Shown one piece after another: positions 1-7,403 of a DNA stretch of 64,000 bases (the first letter of the stretch is position 1; each line of letters opens with the position of its first letter). The stretch is taken from the NCBI GenBank assembly GCA_963530515.1, contig CAUSEC010000024.1:1-64000 (forward strand), written 5' to 3'. A program made the position numbers and the translations under genes. The notes under the pieces were generated by a model. That model was given only the letters and a program-made list of their open reading frames with translations, made no database searches and was not told the origin of the DNA. This stretch comes from CBFFRJ01 sp963530515. GTDB taxonomy: Bacteria > Pseudomonadota > Gammaproteobacteria > Enterobacterales > Enterobacteriaceae.

Positions 1-197
1 GGTGGCGTTTAAAGTGTGCGGGCATTTTACGGGAAGGTTACATTACTGTAAACATGAATGGCGTAGTGTCAGTAAGGTGTTACTGAGTTCTGCCGATTGT
101 GTCACGTGGAATGCAACAATCTGTAAAATCGGGCGTTCGCACAACCTCTCATCAAGGTTATAACGAAAACACTACCTTACAATAATGGGTGTGGGGT

Positions 198-214
198 AAT
201 TGGTATAACCAATC
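198..214. promoter_or_regulatory. PdhR operator
   Basis: AATTGGTATAACCAATC matches the PdhR consensus AATTGGTnnnACCAATT at 16 of 17 positions counting the free spacer; only the last base differs. PdhR is the pyruvate-sensing GntR-family repressor that in E. coli controls pdhR-aceEF-lpd, ndh and cyoABCDE. Its position downstream of ampG fits the cyo promoter. That cyoA is the target is inferred. Confidence 0.75.
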
Positions 215-530
215 AATTAAACAAACAATTAATTAACAACAATTCAGCATTTATTGAACATTACTGGAAAGAGTAATTTAATAACGATGCTGAATCGTTA
301 AAGAGTAGCCCCTAATTTATACCGCACAAAATAATTAAAGAAAAAATATTACAGAACAAATTAATAATGGAGAAGGATGTTTTAAATATACGCTTAAATA
401 TTGAACGATATGATACCGTTCGGTAATAATTTAGTGTGGTTTATTTCTTAAGCGACTGATTTCAAAAAATAGATTCCAGGAAATAATAGTGAGTGCGGGG
501 CATCAGGCATTCCGTCGAGGGAGAATACAG

Positions 531-548
531 GCGGGAGACCTCTCCCGC
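531..548 (-). terminator. Hairpin just downstream of ampG
   Basis: A perfect 8-bp inverted repeat (GCGGGAGA / TCTCCCGC) begins four bases beyond the ampG stop on the minus strand. The following T content is poor, so termination would be weak or need Rho. The position supports a transcript end. Confidence 0.4.
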
Positions 549-552
549 ACCG

Positions 553-2028
553 TCAGATATGCTGCGTTTTGCGCAACGCGAGAAGGTCGAGCAGGCCGCC
601 ATAAAGGATGCCACCGAGCGCAAAGAGGACACCGAACTCAAGCAGCGTGTCGCCGAAGGCAATCGCTGCGAGGCCGCTGGCGTTAAGGGTTAAAATAACC
701 AGCCAGGCCGCAATCAATATGCATCCCGCACCCAGAACGCGAAGCGCCAGGCGGTAAGCCTGAGCGAACTCTGTCCTTAGCATAAAGCGTTCGCTCGCCT
801 GGGTAAATTCCAGCGTTTTTTTACATAACAGCAATAACAACAGACCGGGCACGGCGGCGACGATGGAAAACAGATAGAACGTTGACCAGCCGTGAGCTTC
901 AACAAACCAGCCCGCCAGAGGGCCGACGTAGACGCGCCCAACAGCCGACAGGGCGGAGAGCAGTGCAAACTGGGTCGCGGAAAACGATTTGTTGCACAGC
1001 GTCATGAGCAAGGCGACAAAGGCCGAGGTTCCCATACCGCCGCAAAGATTCTCAAAGAACACAGCTGACGCCATGCTCAGCATATTTTTGTCGGTCACGG
1101 CCAGCAGCCAGTAGCCAGCATTCGATGCGCCCTGCAAAATGCCGAAAATCAGCAGTGCGCGGAACAGCGTCAGGCGTTGCATTAATACGCCTCCCCACAG
1201 GGCACCAATAATCGTGGCCACAAGCCCAAGCGTTTTATTCACCACGCCCACTTCACCGGCATCAAAACCGACGCCTCGAATCAAAAATGTGGTGGTGAGA
1301 CTCATGGCAAACGCATCGCCCAGCTTATAGAGAACAATCAGCAGCAGGATAAGCCAGGCGTTATTGCGTCCGAAAAAGTCGCGTAATGGCTCGGCGACAG
1401 CCTGTTCCAGGCTGCGGGGCGCAGGAATAGCGTCATCAGGTTCGGGGGCGAGCCAGGTGGCGATAATGCAGGGGATTAACAGTGCTGCCATCAGCCAGTA
1501 CATGCCCTGCCAGCCGAGCCAGCGGTCGGCAAGCCACAAGGCCAGTCCACCTGACACCAGCATCCCCAGACGATAACCGAGCACGCTGATTGCCGCGCCG
1601 GTCCCGCGCTCTTCTGCTGCCAGCACGTCGGTTTTCCAGGCATCAAATACAATGTCCTGCGAGGCGGAACAGAAGGCGATAACGACCGCAAGCGCCGCCA
1701 TCCAGCGCAGCTGATTCTCAGGCTCGAGAAAGCCCATTGCGGCAATGGCAACAAGGAGTGCAAGCTGGGTGAGAAGTAGCCAGCCACGGCGACGGCCAAG
1801 AAACGGCGGCGTATAGCGGTCCATCACCGGGGACCACAGGAACTTAAAGACGTAGGCCTGACCGACCAGGGAGAAGAAGCCGATAGTTTTAAGGTCGACA
1901 TTGGCGACGGTCATCCACGCCTGAAGCGTGCCAGACGTCAGAGCCAGAGGAAGGCCGGAGGCAAAGCCCAGAATCAGCAGAATGGCTGACTTGGGTTGCT
2001 GAAAAATGCGTAAGTAGTGGTTAGACAT
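553..2028 (-). CDS. ampG: Muropeptide MFS transporter AmpG
   Basis: 491-residue inner-membrane permease of the major facilitator superfamily, the usual AmpG length. It imports GlcNAc-anhydroMurNAc (muro)peptides for cell-wall recycling and so supplies the signal that AmpR senses in species with inducible AmpC. The N-terminus with PKSAILLILGFASGLPLALT and the following alternating hydrophobic segments and basic loops (for example LGRRRGWLL near residue 80) are typical. It lies 41 bp downstream of yajG on the same strand, as in E. coli, so the two may be cotranscribed. The final hydrophobic segments near residues 430-480 match the extended C-terminus of enteric AmpG. Confidence 0.96.
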   Translation of the reverse strand: MSNHYLRIFQQPKSAILLILGFASGLPLALTSGTLQAWMTVANVDLKTIGFFSLVGQAYVFKFLWSPVMDRYTPPFLGRRRGWLLLTQLALLVAIAAMGFLEPENQLRWMAALAVVIAFCSASQDIVFDAWKTDVLAAEERGTGAAISVLGYRLGMLVSGGLALWLADRWLGWQGMYWLMAALLIPCIIATWLAPEPDDAIPAPRSLEQAVAEPLRDFFGRNNAWLILLLIVLYKLGDAFAMSLTTTFLIRGVGFDAGEVGVVNKTLGLVATIIGALWGGVLMQRLTLFRALLIFGILQGASNAGYWLLAVTDKNMLSMASAVFFENLCGGMGTSAFVALLMTLCNKSFSATQFALLSALSAVGRVYVGPLAGWFVEAHGWSTFYLFSIVAAVPGLLLLLLCKKTLEFTQASERFMLRTEFAQAYRLALRVLGAGCILIAAWLVILTLNASGLAAIAFGDTLLEFGVLFALGGILYGGLLDLLALRKTQHI

Positions 2029-2069
2029 AGCTTAAGACTGGCCCGGCGAACCGGGCCAGAGAGCGGAAC

Positions 2070-2648
2070 TTAGTGTGCGTTCTGCTTGATGAACTGATGA
2101 ATAGCGGTGTCCTGAGACATATCGGCGATGGTATCGGTCAGCACGTTGTTAACCGCATTGGCGATTTTGTCGTTGGATGCCTGAAGTGCGCCTTCGACGT
2201 TATAGCTGGCACGATAGTTTTTGGTCATCTTGTTGCCATTGGCTGCGGTGGCAATGATGGCGATATCTGCTTTGGTGGAGATCTTGTAGCGCAGATTGCC
2301 TTCAGAGACATCAGCAAAAAGCTGGTTAACGATGATCTGCAGGTTGGCAGCGCCGTTCGGCCCAATCATATAACCGCGAGCGGCCATTTGTTTTTCCAGG
2401 ACTTCCTGCAGCAGGAAGCGCAGGTCGCGGGAAGCGGTCAGCGTCACCAGTTGGTTATCACGGTTCACTTTGGCCAGCGCCTGATCCTGACGCTGGTCTG
2501 CACCGTTGATGCTAACGGTCACACCCATCAGGCTTGGGTCCTGCTGTGGCAGGGTAATTTTAGGCGCGACATCAAGCGTGGTCGGCGGCGTTGCACACCC
2601 GGCCAGCATAAACATAGCGACCAACGGGAGAAGAAGTTTTTTTAACAT
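2070..2648 (-). CDS. yajG: Outer-membrane lipoprotein YajG
   Basis: 192-residue lipoprotein with a signal sequence MLKKLLLPLVAMFMLAGC, whose LAGC lipobox places the lipidated Cys at residue 18. The start at 2648 was chosen over an in-frame ATG 18 codons upstream because only this one gives a proper signal peptide and the E. coli length. The mature part is a YajG-type domain with no known biochemical activity. It is divergent from bolA and followed by ampG on the same strand. Confidence 0.93.
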   Translation of the reverse strand: MLKKLLLPLVAMFMLAGCATPPTTLDVAPKITLPQQDPSLMGVTVSINGADQRQDQALAKVNRDNQLVTLTASRDLRFLLQEVLEKQMAARGYMIGPNGAANLQIIVNQLFADVSEGNLRYKISTKADIAIIATAANGNKMTKNYRASYNVEGALQASNDKIANAVNNVLTDTIADMSQDTAIHQFIKQNAH

Positions 2649-2951
2649 GTTCAGGCTCTCAGCAGACTGTAAACGTATAAGGGGGAAAATTTGCGCCATC
2701 ATAACATCGCCGTCAACAAGGGGAAGTGTTCAACGCATGTAAATTCATCGTCTTGTACGTTATTTGCACGCAAGAGTGACTTTTCCCGCTAATCAGGACA
2801 CGGAATGAGACCTTTTAAGTACAGTTCATACCTTTGGCTGAGAATATAGGACGAAAGCTAAATTTTTGTTGTTTTCTTGTTATATACAGGATAAAAGCGG
2901 CTAACATTTAAAGGGATGGGTAGCATCACGGCGTTGCGGAGGAGTCATTTC
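2649..2951. other. yajG-bolA divergent intergenic region
   Basis: About 300 bases holding the divergent promoters of yajG and bolA. CGGCTAACA at 2898-2906 resembles the gearbox -10 element of the growth-phase promoter bolA1p; no clear gearbox -35 is visible upstream. No other gene is supported. Confidence 0.5.
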
Positions 2952-3269
2952 ATGATGATACGTGAACAGATAGAAGAAAAGTTAAGGGCAGCGTTTGAAC
3001 CCGTGTTCCTCGAAGTTGTTGATGAAAGCTATCGTCACAATGTACCGGCCGGTTCCGAAAGCCATTTTAAAGTTGTACTGGTCAGTGACCGCTTCAGCGG
3101 TGAACGTTTTCTGAATCGTCACCGTATGATTTACGGTACCCTGGCGGCGGAGTTATCTACCACCGTTCATGCTCTGGCGCTGCACACCTACACTATTAAG
3201 GAGTGGGCGGGTCTGCAGGATACTATTTTTGCCTCCCCACCTTGCCGTGGAGCAGGCACCATCGCGTAA
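2952..3269 (+). CDS. bolA: Morphogene regulator / Fe-S cofactor protein BolA
   Basis: 105 residues, nearly identical to E. coli BolA from MMIREQIEEKL to the C-terminal SPPCRGAGTIA. BolA is a small stress-induced DNA-binding protein with a class II KH-like fold that also partners with the monothiol glutaredoxin GrxD around a shared Fe-S cluster. The invariant His in TTVHALALHTY is present. The start at 2952 is preceded by a GGAGG Shine-Dalgarno; an in-frame ATG 12 codons earlier lacks one. It is monocistronic, with a terminator at 3323-3350. Confidence 0.96.
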   Translation: MMIREQIEEKLRAAFEPVFLEVVDESYRHNVPAGSESHFKVVLVSDRFSGERFLNRHRMIYGTLAAELSTTVHALALHTYTIKEWAGLQDTIFASPPCRGAGTIA

Positions 3270-3322
3270 AACGCATTTGCAACTGCCTGAACTTTTCCAG
3301 TATGTTGCGTACAGATTATGTG

Positions 3323-3350
3323 AAAACGGCCTGCGGGCCGTTTTATTTTG
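3323..3350 (+). terminator. bolA terminator
   Basis: Stem AAAACGGCC / GGCCGTTTT with a four-base loop, followed by a T-rich tract. A classic Rho-independent terminator about 50 bp after the bolA stop. Confidence 0.85.
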
Positions 3351-3437
3351 TCTGAGATTTGAGCGAGAAGCGCAATTTTTAGGTCAAAATTACCTCGGAA
3401 TTGTGAAAAATGGCGCAACAATGCGGCATTACCGTTC

Positions 3438-3466
3438 TCGACTCACTAAAGTGATGCCGCTATAAT
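3438..3466 (+). promoter_or_regulatory. Sigma-70 promoter of tig
   Basis: Perfect -10 TATAAT at 3461-3466 with a -35 TCGACT (4 of 6) at 3438-3443 and exact 17-bp spacing, about 145 bp before the tig start. It leaves a long 5' leader. Confidence 0.6.
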
Positions 3467-3612
3467 GCCGCGTCTTATATATGAACGTCTTCGGGATGAT
3501 TCTGGCGACAGGGAATGTTTATCTAATTTGAGTAAGCATCCCGGTTATGTGAAGCCAACGACAGCTTCCTGTGAAGAGTTGACCGAGCACCGTGATTTTT
3601 TGAGGTAACAAG

Positions 3613-4911
3613 ATGCAAGTTTCAGTTGAAACCACTCAGGGCCTTGGGCGCCGTGTAACGATTACTATCGCTGCTGACAGCATCGAGACCGCTGTTAAGA
3701 GCGAACTGGTCAACGTAGCGAAAAAAGTACGTATCGACGGGTTCCGTAAAGGCAAAGTACCAATGACCGTTGTTGCTCAGCGTTATGGCGCTTCTGTTCG
3801 TCAGGACGTGCTGGGCGAGCTGATGAGCCGTAACTTCATTGATGCGATCATTCAGGAAAAAATCAACCCGGCTGGCGCACCGAACTATGTACCGGGCGAA
3901 TACAAGCTGGGTGAAGACTTTACCTATTCCGTCGAGTTCGAAGTGTATCCAGAAGTTGAGCTGAAAGGCCTGGAAACGATCGAAGTTGAAAAACCGGTTG
4001 TAGAAGTGAACGACGAAGACGTCGACACTATGCTGGACACCCTGCGTAAGCAGCAGGCGACCTGGAAAGATAAAGACGGTGCAGTTGACGCTGAAGACCG
4101 TGTTACCGTTGACTTCTCCGGCTCTGTAGACGGCGAAGAATTCGAAGGCGGCAAAGCGACTGATTTCGTACTGGCAATGGGCCAGGGTCGTATGATCCCA
4201 GGCTTCGAAGACGGTATCAAAGGCCACAAAGCGGGTGAAGAGTTCACCATCGACGTGACCTTCCCGGAAGACTACCACGCTGAAAACCTGAAAGGTAAAG
4301 CGGCTAAGTTCGTCATCAACCTGAAAAAAGTTGAAGAGCGCGAACTGCCGGAATTCACCGAAGAGTTCATCAAACGTTTCGGCGTTGAAGATGGTTCTCT
4401 GGCCGGCCTGCGTGGCGAAGTGCGTAAAAACATGGAGCGCGAACTGAAAGGCGCTGTGCGTAACCGCATCAAGTCTCAGGCTATTGACGGTCTGGTGAAA
4501 GCGAACGACATCGAGATCCCGGCTGCACTGATCGACAGCGAAATCGACGTTCTGCGTCGTCAGGCTGCTCAGCGCTTCGGTGGTAACGAGAAACAAGCGC
4601 TGGAACTGCCGCGCGAGCTGTTCGAAGAACAAGCTAAACGCCGCGTTGTTGTTGGCCTGCTGCTGGGCGAAGTCATTCGTACCAACGAGCTGAAAGCTGA
4701 CGAAGAGCGCGTTAAAGGTCTGATCGAAGAGATGGCATCTGCCTACGAAGATCCGACTGAAGTTATCGAGTTCTACAGCAAAAACAAAGAACTGACTGAC
4801 AACATGCGTAATGTTGCTCTGGAAGAACAAGCGGTTGAAGCGGTTCTGGCCAAGGCGAAAGTGACTGAGAAAGCATCCAGCTTCCAGGAACTGATGAACC
4901 AGCAGGCTTAA
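3613..4911 (+). CDS. tig: Trigger factor (ribosome-associated chaperone)
   Basis: 432 residues, the E. coli length. Trigger factor docks at ribosomal protein L23 and shields nascent chains; it also has peptidyl-prolyl isomerase activity. The N-terminal ribosome-binding domain carries the GFRKGKVP signature (GFRKGKVPMTVVAQRYG near residues 42-58). The FKBP-type domain spans roughly 160-245 (GQGRMIPGFEDGIKGHKAGE), and the helical C-terminal chaperone domain follows. Strong codon bias fits high expression. It is immediately upstream of clpP-clpX-lon as in E. coli, but has its own terminator. Confidence 0.98.
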   Translation: MQVSVETTQGLGRRVTITIAADSIETAVKSELVNVAKKVRIDGFRKGKVPMTVVAQRYGASVRQDVLGELMSRNFIDAIIQEKINPAGAPNYVPGEYKLGEDFTYSVEFEVYPEVELKGLETIEVEKPVVEVNDEDVDTMLDTLRKQQATWKDKDGAVDAEDRVTVDFSGSVDGEEFEGGKATDFVLAMGQGRMIPGFEDGIKGHKAGEEFTIDVTFPEDYHAENLKGKAAKFVINLKKVEERELPEFTEEFIKRFGVEDGSLAGLRGEVRKNMERELKGAVRNRIKSQAIDGLVKANDIEIPAALIDSEIDVLRRQAAQRFGGNEKQALELPRELFEEQAKRRVVVGLLLGEVIRTNELKADEERVKGLIEEMASAYEDPTEVIEFYSKNKELTDNMRNVALEEQAVEAVLAKAKVTEKASSFQELMNQQA

Positions 4912-4941
4912 TTTACTCATCCAGTACAAAGAGTAAACAAT

Positions 4942-4974
4942 AAGCCCGTCACCGTAAGGTGGCGGGCTTTTTTT
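4942..4974 (+). terminator. tig terminator
   Basis: A 12-bp stem (AAGCCCGTCACC / GGTGGCGGGCTT, one G-U pair) with loop GTAA, then a run of seven T. Strong intrinsic terminator separating tig from clpP. Confidence 0.92.
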
Positions 4975-5046
4975 ATCGCATTGACGTTATCAGAAGTGTG
5001 CTAAAAGGATGTTTCAGTGTTAGCGTAACAGCAAAAGGTTGTTATG

Positions 5047-5073
5047 CTTGAAATAAGGTGTGGTCATCCCCAT
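5047..5073 (+). promoter_or_regulatory. Sigma-32 heat-shock promoter of clpP
   Basis: CTTGAA at 5047-5052 and CCCCAT at 5068-5073 with a 15-bp spacer match the RpoH consensus perfectly. It lies about 120 bp upstream of the clpP ATG. E. coli clpP is a known RpoH-dependent gene. Confidence 0.85.
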
Positions 5074-5195
5074 TAAGGGAGATGAATGCAAACACTCTGA
5101 CTGATAATCCGTCTGTGTGTCGGTCATAGTCAGACCTGACCCACTCAAGTACAATCAGTACAGCAGGTTATTTATTTTTTACCCAGGAGACGGAA

Positions 5196-5819
5196 ATGTC
5201 ATACAGCGGCGAACGAGATTCCTTTGCACCCCATATGGCTTTGGTGCCAATGGTTATTGAACAGACCTCACGCGGTGAGCGCTCATTCGATATCTACTCC
5301 CGTCTTCTCAAGGAACGTGTCATTTTCATGACGGGTCAGGTTGAAGACCACATGGCTAACCTGATCGTCGCGCAGATGCTGTTTCTGGAAGCAGAAAACC
5401 CGGAAAAAGATATCTACCTGTACATTAACTCTCCTGGTGGCGTAATCACTGCCGGGATGTCAATCTATGACACCATGCAATTTATTAAGCCTGACGTTAG
5501 CACCATTTGTATGGGCCAGGCCGCGTCCATGGGCGCATTCCTGCTGACGGCAGGGGCAAAAGGCAAGCGCTTCTGCCTGCCGAATTCTCGAGTAATGATT
5601 CACCAGCCGCTGGGCGGCTATCAGGGTCAGGCAACGGATATCGAAATCCATGCCCGTGAAATCCTGAAAGTAAAAGGGCGCATGAATGAACTCATGGCCC
5701 ACCATACGGGTCAATCATTAGAACAAATTGAACGTGATACCGAGCGTGACCGCTTCCTGAATGCAAACGAAGCCGTCGAATACGGACTGGTCGATTCGAT
5801 TCTGACCCATCGTAATTAA
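5196..5819 (+). CDS. clpP: ATP-dependent Clp protease proteolytic subunit ClpP
   Basis: 207-residue serine protease that forms the 14-mer barrel fed by ClpX or ClpA. The catalytic triad is visible at Ser111 (GQAASMGAF), His136 (VMIHQPLG) and Asp185, the same positions as the E. coli precursor. The autocleaved propeptide is present, ending SFAPHM-ALVPM at residue 14. An AGGAG Shine-Dalgarno precedes the start. It is cotranscribed with clpX 126 bp downstream and driven by a sigma-32 promoter. Confidence 0.98.
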   Translation: MSYSGERDSFAPHMALVPMVIEQTSRGERSFDIYSRLLKERVIFMTGQVEDHMANLIVAQMLFLEAENPEKDIYLYINSPGGVITAGMSIYDTMQFIKPDVSTICMGQAASMGAFLLTAGAKGKRFCLPNSRVMIHQPLGGYQGQATDIEIHAREILKVKGRMNELMAHHTGQSLEQIERDTERDRFLNANEAVEYGLVDSILTHRN

Positions 5820-5859
5820 TGCCCAGGCTGCAGGTGTACCGCTATACTAAGTGAAAGCG

Positions 5860-5884
5860 GCAATACGCTTGAGTAGCGTATTGC
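5860..5884 (+). other. Hairpin between clpP and clpX
   Basis: A perfect 10-bp inverted repeat (GCAATACGCT / AGCGTATTGC, five-base loop) lies between the two genes and is not followed by T residues. It is more likely a processing, stability or partial read-through structure than a terminator. TATACT at 5843-5848 could be a -10 for an internal clpX promoter, but its -35 is poor. Confidence 0.45.
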
Positions 5885-5945
5885 GCCTGGAATGGCATCT
5901 GCGTCGTCATGTGCGGCACAAAGAACAGAAAAGAGGTTTTGACTC

Positions 5946-7220
5946 ATGACAGATAAACGCAAAGACGGTTCAGGCAAACTGTTGTACTGCTCTTTCTGCG
6001 GCAAAAGCCAGCATGAAGTGCGCAAACTGATTGCCGGGCCGTCCGTGTATATCTGCGACGAATGTGTTGATTTGTGTAACGACATTATTCGCGAAGAGAT
6101 TAAAGAAGTTGCGCCGCATCGCGAGCGTAGCGCACTGCCGACGCCACACGAAATTCGCCATCATCTTGACGATTACGTTATCGGTCAGGAACAGGCGAAA
6201 AAAGTGCTGGCCGTGGCGGTGTATAACCACTACAAACGTCTGCGCAATGGTGACACCAGCAATGGTGTTGAATTGGGCAAAAGTAACATCCTGCTGATTG
6301 GCCCGACCGGCTCCGGTAAAACGTTGCTGGCTGAAACGCTGGCGCGTCTGCTGGATGTTCCGTTCACCATGGCTGACGCCACCACCCTGACGGAAGCGGG
6401 TTATGTGGGCGAAGATGTTGAGAACATCATTCAGAAGCTGCTGCAGAAATGCGATTACGACGTGCAAAAAGCGCAGCGCGGCATTGTCTACATCGATGAA
6501 ATCGACAAGATTTCGCGTAAGTCTGACAACCCGTCCATTACCCGTGACGTCTCCGGTGAAGGTGTACAGCAGGCTCTGCTGAAACTGATCGAAGGGACTG
6601 TTGCAGCCGTTCCGCCGCAGGGTGGTCGTAAACACCCGCAGCAGGAGTTCTTACAGGTCGATACCTCTAAGATCCTGTTCATTTGTGGCGGTGCATTTGC
6701 CGGTCTGGATAAGGTCATTTCTCACCGTGTTGAAACCGGATCGGGCATCGGTTTCGGTGCAACCGTGAAATCAACTGCTGAGAAACCAAACGAAGGCCAA
6801 CTGCTGTCGCAGGTAGAGCCAGAAGATCTGATCAAATTTGGTCTGATCCCTGAGTTCATTGGTCGTCTGCCGGTGGTTGCAACGCTTAACGAGCTGAGCG
6901 AAGAAGCGCTTATCCAAATCCTGAAAGAGCCGAAAAACGCCCTGACCAAGCAATATCAGGCGTTGTTTAACCTTGAAGGTGTGGATCTGGAATTCCGCGA
7001 CGAAGCCCTGACCGCGATTGCGAAGAAAGCAATGGTGCGTAAAACGGGTGCGCGTGGTCTGCGTTCTATCGTTGAAGCCGCATTGCTGGATACCATGTAC
7101 GACCTGCCGTCTATGGATGAGGTTGAAAAAGTGGTTATCGATGAATCCGTCATCGGTGGGCAAAGTAAGCCGCTGTTGATTTACGGCAAACCCGAAGCGC
7201 AACAGGCATCTGGTGAATAA
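5946..7220 (+). CDS. clpX: ATP-dependent Clp protease ATP-binding subunit ClpX
   Basis: 424-residue AAA+ unfoldase that recognises substrates such as ssrA-tagged proteins and feeds them to ClpP. The N-terminal zinc-binding domain has Cys15, Cys18, Cys37 and Cys40. It is followed by Walker A GPTGSGKT (about residue 120), the pore loop GYVG, Walker B IVYIDEIDK and the sensor/arginine-finger region. Length equals the E. coli protein. It is downstream of clpP and ends in a strong terminator, so clpP-clpX is one unit. Confidence 0.98.
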   Translation: MTDKRKDGSGKLLYCSFCGKSQHEVRKLIAGPSVYICDECVDLCNDIIREEIKEVAPHRERSALPTPHEIRHHLDDYVIGQEQAKKVLAVAVYNHYKRLRNGDTSNGVELGKSNILLIGPTGSGKTLLAETLARLLDVPFTMADATTLTEAGYVGEDVENIIQKLLQKCDYDVQKAQRGIVYIDEIDKISRKSDNPSITRDVSGEGVQQALLKLIEGTVAAVPPQGGRKHPQQEFLQVDTSKILFICGGAFAGLDKVISHRVETGSGIGFGATVKSTAEKPNEGQLLSQVEPEDLIKFGLIPEFIGRLPVVATLNELSEEALIQILKEPKNALTKQYQALFNLEGVDLEFRDEALTAIAKKAMVRKTGARGLRSIVEAALLDTMYDLPSMDEVEKVVIDESVIGGQSKPLLIYGKPEAQQASGE

Positions 7221-7248
7221 TTCACCAGTCCATACAGTTAGTTAAAAA

Positions 7249-7278
7249 AAAAGGGGGGATTTTATCCCCCCTTTTATT
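7249..7278 (+). terminator. clpX terminator
   Basis: A 12-bp perfect stem (AAAAGGGGGGAT / ATCCCCCCTTTT) with a three-base loop followed by a T-rich tract. It also isolates the lon heat-shock promoter just downstream. Confidence 0.92.
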
Positions 7279-7293
7279 TTTCCTTATTCCCGC

Positions 7294-7320
7294 CGTTGAA
7301 TGTGTGGGAAACATCCCCAT
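7294..7320 (+). promoter_or_regulatory. Sigma-32 heat-shock promoter of lon
   Basis: CGTTGAA at 7294-7300 and CCCCAT (7315-7320) with a 14-bp spacer reproduce the well-known lon heat-shock promoter layout. It ends about 85 bp before the lon ATG. Confidence 0.88.
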
Positions 7321-7403
7321 ATACTGGTTTACATGTTAACGGTGCGTGTTGCACAGTCACGTCACCGGATTACCTGGCGGACACTAAACTAAGAGAGAGC
7401 TCT

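Larger units (their letters stand above)
1..552. other. Intergenic region, probable cyoA upstream control region
   Basis: No convincing gene is visible. The stretch is AT-rich, with many short A/T runs between about 210 and 450. In E. coli ampG is followed by cyoABCDE on the same strand, so the left edge here is where the cyoA promoter would sit, reading leftward out of the window. A PdhR-type operator at 198-214 supports that reading. The cyo genes themselves are not in the window, so the assignment rests on synteny plus the operator. Confidence 0.6.

Noticed and set aside
3622..4929. 435-codon open frame antisense to tig
   Set aside because: A shadow frame produced by strong codon bias in tig, a certain gene. 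It has no Shine-Dalgarno or recognisable domain.
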